The notes under the pieces were generated by a model that saw only the letters and a list, made by a program, of their open reading frames with translations, was not told where the DNA came from and searched no databases. From Anaerolineales bacterium (GTDB lineage: Bacteria; Chloroflexota; Anaerolineae; Anaerolineales; UBA6663), in NCBI GenBank assembly GCA_016789245.1, contig JAEURM010000005.1, positions 1 through 21,840 of the forward strand: DNA of 21,840 nt. Direction: 5' to 3'. The stretch's first letter is position 1, and every line of letters begins with the position of its first letter. Below are positions 13,268-20,467 of this stretch, in pieces. Both the position numbers and the translations under genes were made by a program.

Positions 13268-13310
13268 GCGGATGAAACGGATTTATCAATCACTTCGTGT
13301 AATTCGTGTT
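13268..13310. repeat. Dispersed-repeat fragment before the PEP carboxylase gene
   Basis: GGCGGATGAAACGGATTTAT is followed by CACTTCGTGTAATTCGTGTT. The second part shares TAATTCGTGT with the element at 315-395. The first part resembles the ATCCG-rich stretch (as its reverse complement) at about 20488-20510. It appears to be a partial copy of short repeats scattered in this genome. The 90-nt gap otherwise shows nothing. Confidence 0.4.
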
Positions 13311-13328
13311 TAAAAAGCTGAGTGAACT

Positions 13329-16075
13329 ATGGAACTCAACTCTCTCATTCATGATCTTGGTGAATTATTGGGTCAGGTGATTAGCGCGCAAGAGTCACCG
13401 GAGCTATTTCAGATTGAAGAGCGCATCCGTATGGCGGCGAAGGCGCGGCGCGAGGACGATGACGGCGCGGCGCAACAACTGACGGCGGAGGTGCAGGCAC
13501 TGGCCACTGATGAAGCACGAGCAGTGGCCGCCGCGTTTGCGCTGTACTTTGATTTAGTGAACTTAGCCGAAGAAGCCAACCGTGTGCGCATTTTGCGGCA
13601 ACGGGCTGATGATGAAAAAATAGACGAAGATACGCTCGCGGAATCACTGGCGAACTTGAAGGCGCGGGGCGTAACCCCACAACAACTGGAACAATTGCTA
13701 GCCGAACTAAAAGTGGAACTGGTACTTACCGCGCATCCCACCGAAGCCCGCGCCGGACGATTCAATCTAAATTGCAACGGCTCTCCAGCCACATCCGTGC
13801 GTTTTATTCCGCTCAACTTTCCAACCGCGAAAAAACCGCCGTGCGCCAAGCCATTCAAAGTGAAATTACGGCGCTATGGCTGACGGACCGTAACCGCACT
13901 GCCCGCCCCGCCGTGGATGATGAAGTGAAAATTGGCTTGTTCTTTGTAGAGGAAGTTTTTTGGGAAGCCTTGCCGCGTTTGTATGCGGATTTGGAATCCG
14001 CACTCCGGCAACATTACCCGGCTGTGCGTGCGCCCGCTCACTGGCTGCGCATAGGTTCATGGATAGGCGGTGACCGCGACGGCAACCCGAACGTGACGGC
14101 GCATGTGACGGCGGAAACTTTGCGCCTGCACCGTGGCTTGGCCGTGAAGCGCCACGCCAGTAATTTGCATGAACTCGCTCGGCGACTGAGCTTTGATAAG
14201 CGCCGCGTGCCACTGCCGCCGTTTGTGGAAGAGTGGTTTGATGCACAAGAACTATCCACACACTTGCGCAATCTAAAAGACCGGTACGCTGAATCCTATC
14301 GCTTGGTGGCGTCTTTCTTGGCCTCTAAGTTAGATGTGGCGGCGGGTGAAGCGATGGTGACACACTTGTTGAGCGATGGCAAAGTGGAACCACCGCCCGC
14401 CAACCCGGCCACCTTCACTGAAATTTTGGCGCACATGGAAACGGCTTTAGTCCCGCGCCAAGCTGATGCAGAAGTGCGCCAAATGCGCCGCCAGTTTGAA
14501 GTGTTTGGCCTGCATGCCGCGCGGCTAGATGTACGCGAAGAATCTTTGCGGCTGGCTAGCACGGTGGGTGAACTTTTGCGCGCCCTCAACTTGAGTTTGA
14601 ACTTTGAGCAGGATTCTGAAATTGGGCGGCTGGCTACCTTGAGCCAGTTGTTGGCGGCGAAAAAACCGGACGCGCTGGCTTCCAACCCGGGCATTACTAA
14701 GGATACGGCAGAAACGTGGGCGCTCTTCCGTTTGCTCACGCGCGCGCGCACGGTGTACGGGCGTGAGTTGCTGGGCCCGTTTGTGATTTCTATGACGCGG
14801 GGCGCGGCGGATGTGCTAACGGTGCTTCTGCTGGCGCGCTGGGCCGAGTGCGCCGAGGGGCTATGGATTGTGCCATTATTTGAAACGGTGGATGATTTGG
14901 AGAACGCGCCCAGCATCCTCACCACCTTATTCACCCATCCTGAATATCAAAAGCATTTGGCCGTGTGTGGCCAAGAGCAAATGGTGATGATTGGCTACTC
15001 GGATAGCAACAAAGATGGCGGTTACTTAGCCGCCAATTGGGCGTTGTATCAAGCCCAAGAAAGTATTGCCCGCGTGTGCCAAGCGCATGACGTTAAGCTT
15101 ACGCTCTTTCACGGGCGGGGCGGCACGGTGGCACGCGGCGGTGGCCCAGCCAATCGCGCTATTCGCGCCCAGCCGCCCGGCACCGTCAATGGCCGCTTCC
15201 GCGTAACCGAGCAGGGCGAAGTAATTGCCTCTCGCTACGGTGACCCAGATTTAGCGCACCGGCACTTGGAGCAGATTGTGAGTGCGGTTTTGTTGGCAAG
15301 TTTTCAAACGGGTGAGCAGGTGAGCGTGGGCGCAAGTGAGAGTCTCCCACCCGCTCACCCGCACACTTTCAGCCATTGGCGAACGGCGCTGAATGAAATG
15401 GCAACACTCGCGCGAAGTGAGTACCGTCAACTCGTCTTTGAAACGCCCGGCTTCATGGAATTTTGGCGGCATGCCACGCCGATTGATGAAATCAGCCGTT
15501 TACGGCTCGGCTCACGGCCCACCGCGCGGCGCACCGGCCCTCTGCAAGTTACCAATATCCGCGCTATTCCGTGGGTGTTCTCATGGATGCAAAGCCGCTT
15601 CAATTTTCCTAGTTGGTATGGTTTGGGAACGGCCCTCAATTCCCTAATCACTTATAACCCATCACGGCTCACTGAAATGTATGCTGGCTGGCCCTTCTTC
15701 CGCGCGGTGCTGGATAACGCGGAAATGTCTTTGCTCAAAGCCGATATGGGCATTGCGGCGTTGTACGCGGATTTGGTGCCGGATAAAACGTTGGGTAAAG
15801 AAACCTTTGCCCGCCTACACGCCGAGTTTGAGCGCACGCGCGAAGCTCTGTTGATGATTACGGGCCACAGCGAGCTGATGGAGCCAGACCCCGTTATTCA
15901 AAAATCAGTGCGTTTGCGTAACCCGTACGTTGACCCGTTGAACTACATTCAAGTGGAGATGTTGCGCCGCTTGCGCGCCATGCCAAACCCAGACGCGCCC
16001 GAAGCCGAGCCGTTGCGCGATGTGATTGTGCTCACCATCAACGGCATTGCCTCCGGCTTGCGGAATACGGGATAA
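13329..16075 (+). CDS. ppc: Phosphoenolpyruvate carboxylase, interrupted by a one-base frameshift
   Basis: Two overlapping frames together make one ~915-residue PEP carboxylase, the normal family length. Frame one (from ATG 13329) runs to LVLTAHPTEAR with catalytic His136. At about 13749-13753 the sequence reads CGCGCCGG where CGCCGCCGG would encode the expected RRRT. One C appears missing, and the protein continues in the next frame as TIQSKLQRLSSHIRAFY. Frame two carries SMTRGAADVL, MIGYSDSNKDGG, LFHGRGGTVARGGGP and the classic end NPYVDPLNYIQVEMLRR...NGIASGLRNTG. The enzyme converts PEP and bicarbonate to oxaloacetate in the cytoplasm. As read, frame one ends at 13883, giving an inactive 184-residue fragment. 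A homopolymer-free single-base loss fits either a sequencing or assembly error or a recent mutation, since the rest is intact. The motif-poor N-terminal ~130 residues are normal for the family. Confidence 0.9.
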
Positions 16076-16089
16076 TAGGTTTGTAGTCG

Positions 16090-16101
16090 GCGCTTCGGCG
16101 C
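16090..16101 (+). repeat. Small GC hairpin with UUCG loop before the radical SAM gene
   Basis: GCGC-TTCG-GCGC forms a short stem closed as C(UUCG)G, a very stable tetraloop. It lies 15 nt after the PEP carboxylase stop, with no T-tract. It may be half of another intergenic repeat (TAGTCGGCGCTTCGGCGCTA). The gap to the next gene is 59 nt. Confidence 0.35.
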
Positions 16102-16134
16102 TAAACGCTAAATGTTCATAACAAGCGAAAAAAC

Positions 16135-18075
16135 ATGACCCCCGAACAAATAGAAATTGCCTTAGACCAAATTCTGCCCACCGTGGTTAAGCCGGGCCGC
16201 TATACGGGCGGCGAGTTAAATTCCATCACCAAAGATTGGGACGCTATTCAACTGCGCGTGTGCTTGGCCTTCCCAGATATTTACGATATTGGCACGCCCA
16301 ACCTCGGTGTGGGCATTCTGTATGATTTGGTTAACAAGCGGCCAGATATATTGGCTGAGCGCGCCTACAACCCGTGGAGTGATATGGAAGCGGCCCTACG
16401 CGCCGCCCACCTGCCGCTGTTCTCACTGGAAACCAAACATGCCGTACGTGAGTTTGATGTGCTGGCGTTTTCCATTCCGTATGAACAGTTGTATTCCAAC
16501 GTTTTGAACTTTTTGAATTTAGCGCAAATGCCCCTACTGGCCGCTGAGCGTGACCCGCGCCAGTGGCCGCTAGTGATTGCGGGCGGGCACAGCACCTACA
16601 ACCCAGAGCCGATGGCGGATTTTATTGATGCCTTTGTGGTGGGTGAGGGTGAAGACGTTATCTTTGATATTCTCAATGCGTACCGCGAATGGAAAGCCAG
16701 CGCTGAAGATAAAGCTGGTTTGTTGAAGCGGCTGGCCAAAATTTGGGGCGTGTATGTGCCCGCGCTGTATGAGCCAATTTACAATGAAGATGGCACAGTG
16801 GCCGCCGTAATGCCGCTGGCCCCGGAAGCGCCGGCTAAAGTACTCAAGCGCATTGTGCCTATTTTGCCACCGCCGCCCACCAAGCTGATTGTGCCCTATA
16901 TCAACACAGTGCATAACCGCTTTCCGGTGGAGATTATGCGCGGCTGTACACGCGGTTGCCGTTTTTGCCACGCCGGTATGATTACGCGGCCCGTTCGTGA
17001 GCGCAGTGTGGAGCAAATTTTGCACGCGCTAGAAGAAGGCTTGCAGAGCACCGGCTTTGAAGAGATTGCGCTCCTTTCGCTCTCGTCCTCGGACTATGAT
17101 GAAGTGTTGGAACTGGTGCGCCGCGTGGGGGAGAAGTTCGCGGGCAAGCATCTCAGTATCAGTTTGCCTTCTCTGCGCATTGAAACGGCCAGCGTGCAAT
17201 TGATGGAACTGCTCAAAGATAACAAGCGTGGCGGCTTCACCTTTGCGCCGGAAGCGGCCACCGAGCACATGCGCCAAATCATCAATAAGCCGGTGAGCAC
17301 GGAGCAACTCCTGGAAACGGCGCGCGCGGTGTTTGAACGCGGCTGGACGACTATCAAACTCTATTTCATGATTGGGCATCCGGCGGAGACGTTGGAAGAT
17401 GTGCAAGCAATTGTGGATTTATGCAAGCGCGTGCGCGATGAAGGCCGCAAGATTATTGGCAACCGCGTGCAGGTGAACGCTGGTGTGAGCACGTTTGTGC
17501 CCAAGCCGCACACGCCGTTTCAATGGGTTCCAGCGGATGATGTGGAGCAAATTCGCGCCAAGCAAGATTTGCTGAAGAAGCAACTGCGCGGGCCGGGCTT
17601 AAAGCTCAACTGGAACAATCCGGATGAAACGCAGTTGGAGGCGTGGTTCTCGCGCGGGGATAGGCGGCTGGGCAAAGTGCTGTTGGAAGCGCACACGCGC
17701 GGCGCGAAGTTTGACGCGTGGCGGGAGCACTTTAACTATCAAGTGTGGCAAGAAGCGTTTGCGGCGGCTGGCTTAGACCCGCGTTTTTACACGCACCGCG
17801 AGCGCTTGATTGATGAAACTTTTCCGTGGGACCACATTGATGTGGCGGTGAAGAAGCAATTTTTGGCCGAAGATTACCGTTGGAGCCTGCGTGGCCAAAC
17901 GCGGATAGATTGCCGTGAGCGCTGTTTTGCTTGTGGCATCTTGCCCAAGTTCACCGGCCTGCGCCAACAAACGCCCGGCGAGGCGTGGGAATGCCCGGAA
18001 GTGAAGCCCAAGCACTTGCGCGGCGTGCCCGCCAGCCAAACGGTGGAAGTGCAGTTGCCCGTGGCGGGGGATTAA
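16135..18075 (+). CDS. TIGR03960-family B12-binding-like/radical SAM protein
   Basis: A 646-residue protein. Residues ~1-230 are the B12-binding-like N-terminal part with LAFPDIYDIGTPNLGVGILY, AFSIPYEQLYSNVL and PLVIAGGHSTYNPEPMADF. The radical SAM core follows with RGCTRGCRFCHAGM, in which Cys271-x3-Cys275-x2-Cys278 would hold a 4Fe-4S cluster, and TFAPEAATEHMRQIINKP. The C-terminal part ends with DCRERCFACG (Cys593, 597, 600), a second possible metal-binding site. In many genomes this family sits beside, or is fused to, the TIGR03936 (DUF2344) protein near ribonuclease E/G and rplU. Here no such partner follows. The reaction is not firmly known to me. There is no Shine-Dalgarno before the ATG. 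The next gene on this strand begins 53 nt later, after a hairpin. Confidence 0.88.
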   Translation: MTPEQIEIALDQILPTVVKPGRYTGGELNSITKDWDAIQLRVCLAFPDIYDIGTPNLGVGILYDLVNKRPDILAERAYNPWSDMEAALRAAHLPLFSLETKHAVREFDVLAFSIPYEQLYSNVLNFLNLAQMPLLAAERDPRQWPLVIAGGHSTYNPEPMADFIDAFVVGEGEDVIFDILNAYREWKASAEDKAGLLKRLAKIWGVYVPALYEPIYNEDGTVAAVMPLAPEAPAKVLKRIVPILPPPPTKLIVPYINTVHNRFPVEIMRGCTRGCRFCHAGMITRPVRERSVEQILHALEEGLQSTGFEEIALLSLSSSDYDEVLELVRRVGEKFAGKHLSISLPSLRIETASVQLMELLKDNKRGGFTFAPEAATEHMRQIINKPVSTEQLLETARAVFERGWTTIKLYFMIGHPAETLEDVQAIVDLCKRVRDEGRKIIGNRVQVNAGVSTFVPKPHTPFQWVPADDVEQIRAKQDLLKKQLRGPGLKLNWNNPDETQLEAWFSRGDRRLGKVLLEAHTRGAKFDAWREHFNYQVWQEAFAAAGLDPRFYTHRERLIDETFPWDHIDVAVKKQFLAEDYRWSLRGQTRIDCRERCFACGILPKFTGLRQQTPGEAWECPEVKPKHLRGVPASQTVEVQLPVAGD

Positions 18076-18089
18076 GTCCGTTCATTGCC

Positions 18090-18123
18090 AGACTTCGGAG
18101 TTCTTTGGAGAACTCCGAAGTCT
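18090..18123. repeat. 13-bp perfect hairpin between the radical SAM and ADC-like genes
   Basis: AGACTTCGGAGTT (18090-18102) pairs perfectly with AACTCCGAAGTCT (18111-18123) around an 8-nt loop. It lies 14 nt after the radical SAM stop. Downstream there is no T-run but ATAATATG, so the stem ends only 5 nt before the next start codon. It may partly terminate transcription, occlude translation, or be a dispersed repeat. Confidence 0.8.
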
Positions 18124-18128
18124 ATAAT

Positions 18129-18956
18129 ATGAAGACCCATCCCATCTTTCAACAACACCCATTGAACGGCACGGCGCAGATTTCTACTGGCGCGGTGCCG
18201 ACGCCGTACCACATTTACAGCGGCTACGGCGCGTTTATGGGTGGCACGGCAGATTTGGCCGCCGTAAAACAACTGCTTGCGCCGGAGCAAGTTCAGCCGT
18301 TCCAAACCAGCGGCGGGCGGGCGCTGATGGGCATTTGGGTTTGTGATTTCACTGAAGCCAGCCTCGGCCCGCATCATGAACTGCAATTTTCTATTTTTGT
18401 AACGCGCCAACCCGTAACGCCCGCCACAGACTATCCACTGAATTTACTCACGGTGATGCTGACGCGGCCAGAAGTGCAAATGCTCTGCCACGGCTTGTGG
18501 AACAACACGGAAACGGTGGCGGCCTACAACCGTGAATTGCTGAGTTTGAACGCTCGGCTAACCAAGAGCCGCATTGAAAAATCGGCTGGGCAGATGGCGT
18601 TTAACTTTGCGGCGGCGGATGGCGCGCCCATCTTTAGCGGCCAATTGGCCCAGCCTGACCGGGCCAGTTTTTGGGCCACGATGGCTCTGGGCCAACAAGT
18701 GGGCTTTGGCCGTGCGCAAAAAATGAACCAGCAACCGTGGGTGAGCATGAGCGTGGTAAACCCGCTCGGCGTTAAGCTGGCACACAACGGCGTGGCGCAG
18801 GCGTTTACCAAAAATGATGTGAACGCCGTGCGTTACTTTGATGCCAAGCGGGATGCTGTTAAGTTTGCGGCTGGCCCGTACGCGGCGTTGGGCTTTACGC
18901 CGCTATTTATTCAGTTTATGACGGGCTTCAAGTTTGTGTATCTCAATCCGCAATAA
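18129..18956 (+). CDS. Acetoacetate decarboxylase-like (ADC superfamily) protein
   Basis: A 275-residue protein. The N-terminal half has VPTPYHIYSGYGAFMGG, LLAPEQVQPFQTSGGRALMG, VCDFTEASLGPHHELQFSIF and a run of short beta strands. This resembles the acetoacetate-decarboxylase-like beta-cone proteins, whose 'y.....LGP..E' segment lies near the active site. I do not see the catalytic-lysine motif of true acetoacetate decarboxylases, so decarboxylase activity is not claimed. The C-terminal part (KKNQQ-like region to FIQFMTGFKFVYLNPQ) is unassigned. The frame is open 66 codons further upstream, but that part overlaps the radical SAM gene and the hairpin; ATG 18129 is preferred. It begins 5 nt after the stem and has no Shine-Dalgarno. 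The GNAT gene follows after 8 nt. Confidence 0.5.
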   Translation: MKTHPIFQQHPLNGTAQISTGAVPTPYHIYSGYGAFMGGTADLAAVKQLLAPEQVQPFQTSGGRALMGIWVCDFTEASLGPHHELQFSIFVTRQPVTPATDYPLNLLTVMLTRPEVQMLCHGLWNNTETVAAYNRELLSLNARLTKSRIEKSAGQMAFNFAAADGAPIFSGQLAQPDRASFWATMALGQQVGFGRAQKMNQQPWVSMSVVNPLGVKLAHNGVAQAFTKNDVNAVRYFDAKRDAVKFAAGPYAALGFTPLFIQFMTGFKFVYLNPQ

Positions 18957-18964
18957 CCACCCGA

Positions 18965-19426
18965 ATGTTTGAGCCTTACCTCCAACGCCGCGCAAACTTC
19001 ACTATTTCTACAGACCCAGCCCAGCTGGACGTTGCCTTCCTCCATAAATTTTTGAGCGAAGAAGCGGCGTGGGCGCGGGGCATTGCCCGCGAAACGCTGG
19101 AACGCGCCATTGCCCATTCACTATGTTTTGGGTTGTATGACGCGGAAGCGGAGCGGCAAATTGGCTTTGCGCGGGTGATTAGTGATTATGCTACTTACGC
19201 TTATTTGGATGATGTGTTCGTATTGACGGAGTATCGGGGGCGCGGGCTGGGCGCATGGCTGATGGAGTGCATTGTGGCGCATCCAAACTTGCAAGGGTTG
19301 AAGCGCTTTGCGCTAACTACCATGGATAAGCAAGAATTTTATGCACACTTTGGTTGGCGGGCGTTATACTATCCCGAGCGGCACATGGAAAAACTACCGC
19401 CCGGTTATTATTCACTGAAGAGTTGA
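18965..19426 (+). CDS. GNAT-family N-acetyltransferase
   Basis: A 153-residue protein covering one GNAT domain. It opens with the variant N-terminus FTISTDPAQLDVAFLHKFLS, then IGFARVISDYATYAYLDDVFV (beta strands 3-4), and the acetyl-CoA loop YRGRGLGAWLM (Arg91-Gly96). The later strand and helix are RFALTTMDKQEFYAHFGW. It uses acetyl-CoA to acetylate an amine; the substrate is unknown, but members of this compact group are soluble single-domain enzymes. It starts 8 nt after the ADC-like stop and ends 6 nt before the gyrase-propeller gene, so it is very likely in one operon with both. Confidence 0.85.
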   Translation: MFEPYLQRRANFTISTDPAQLDVAFLHKFLSEEAAWARGIARETLERAIAHSLCFGLYDAEAERQIGFARVISDYATYAYLDDVFVLTEYRGRGLGAWLMECIVAHPNLQGLKRFALTTMDKQEFYAHFGWRALYYPERHMEKLPPGYYSLKS

Positions 19427-19432
19427 GAGCGT

Positions 19433-20467
19433 ATGCAACGCCCCAATTTAGAAAACATTCACCCCGAAACGCTGGCGTACATTGAGTGGCTAGAAAACGA
19501 GCTAGAGCGCGCCCGCGCTGATGGTTCTGCCGCTGAGAGTGAGCCGCGCGGTGAAGAGCCGCCGTTGGAGCCAGAAGAAGCACCCGCGCCGTTTAGTATC
19601 GTCACGTTGGCGGAGAGCGGCCTAGCCCGCCGAGTGCCGCGCCATTTGTATCTGCGCCAGCGGCGCGGCGGCACGGGCAGTATTGATGCCGATTGGGGCG
19701 CAGACGCGGCCACCGCTTTGGTTCACACGCACGAGCGCGGCCATTTGCTCATCCTCACCAACCGCGCCCGCGCCTTCCGTTTGCCGGCCTATTTTTTGAA
19801 CGAAGCGCCCTTACGCGCCCCCGCCAAACCATTTTTAGAATCTCTGCCGCTGGCCGAGGGTGAACGCTTAGCGTGTGCGTTGGCCGTGCCGGAAAATCCT
19901 TCCGGCCATTTGGCGGTGGTGAGTGTGCGCGGCTGGGTGCGTGTTTTGCCTGCGCATATTTTTGGCGAGACCATGCGCGAGGGGATGAGCGTTTTCAAAG
20001 TAGAAGAATTTGGTGAGCCGGTAGCCGCCGATTGGACGAGCACGCACGGCGATTTTTTCATTGCCACGCGGCAGGGCATTGGTGTGCGCTTTCCGGCTAA
20101 AACAGTGCACCCGCAGGGCGGGGTGGGCATCCGTTTGGAAAGTGGAGATGTGGTGGTGGGAGTATGCGGCGTGCAAGAATCCAGCGGCGTGTTTTTGTTA
20201 AGCGCAGACGGCAAAGGCACTATCCGGCTGATGAGCGGCTTTGGCGCGAACAAAGCGCCGGGCGCGGGTGGCAAGCAAGCCATTAAAACGGATGAGCTGG
20301 TAGCGGCTTGCACCATTCAACCGGAAGGGGATGTGTTTATTCTCTCGCGCACTGGCAAACTCATTCGCTTCAAAGCGGCAGAAATCCCGCCCAAAGAGGG
20401 TGTGGTGCAAGGCGTGGTGTGCATGGCTCTGCGGGCGGATAAACCGCTGGCAGTGACGGTGAGTTAG
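19433..20467 (+). CDS. Free-standing gyrase A/ParC C-terminal beta-propeller protein
   Basis: A 344-residue protein. Residues 1-55 are a helical, acidic, Pro-rich leader (IHPETLAYIEWLENELERA, then a Glu/Pro-rich stretch). From ~58 on come repeated ~50-residue beta blades of the GyrA C-terminal type: SGLARRVPRHLYLRQRRGGTG, HLLILTNRARAFRLPAYFL, HLAVVSVRGWVRVLPAHIF, DFFIATRQGIGVRFPAKTV, GVFLLSADGKGTIRLM and DVFILSRTGKLIRFKAAEI. That is about six blades. QRRGGTG (76-82) matches the GyrA-box (QRRGG[KR]G), which in gyrase is needed to wrap DNA, with Thr replacing a basic residue. No breakage-reunion domain or catalytic Tyr is present. It may bind or bend DNA as an accessory protein (inference). GAGAG lies a few nt before the ATG. 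Its stop overlaps the likely start of the TPR gene. Confidence 0.85.
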   Translation: MQRPNLENIHPETLAYIEWLENELERARADGSAAESEPRGEEPPLEPEEAPAPFSIVTLAESGLARRVPRHLYLRQRRGGTGSIDADWGADAATALVHTHERGHLLILTNRARAFRLPAYFLNEAPLRAPAKPFLESLPLAEGERLACALAVPENPSGHLAVVSVRGWVRVLPAHIFGETMREGMSVFKVEEFGEPVAADWTSTHGDFFIATRQGIGVRFPAKTVHPQGGVGIRLESGDVVVGVCGVQESSGVFLLSADGKGTIRLMSGFGANKAPGAGGKQAIKTDELVAACTIQPEGDVFILSRTGKLIRFKAAEIPPKEGVVQGVVCMALRADKPLAVTVS

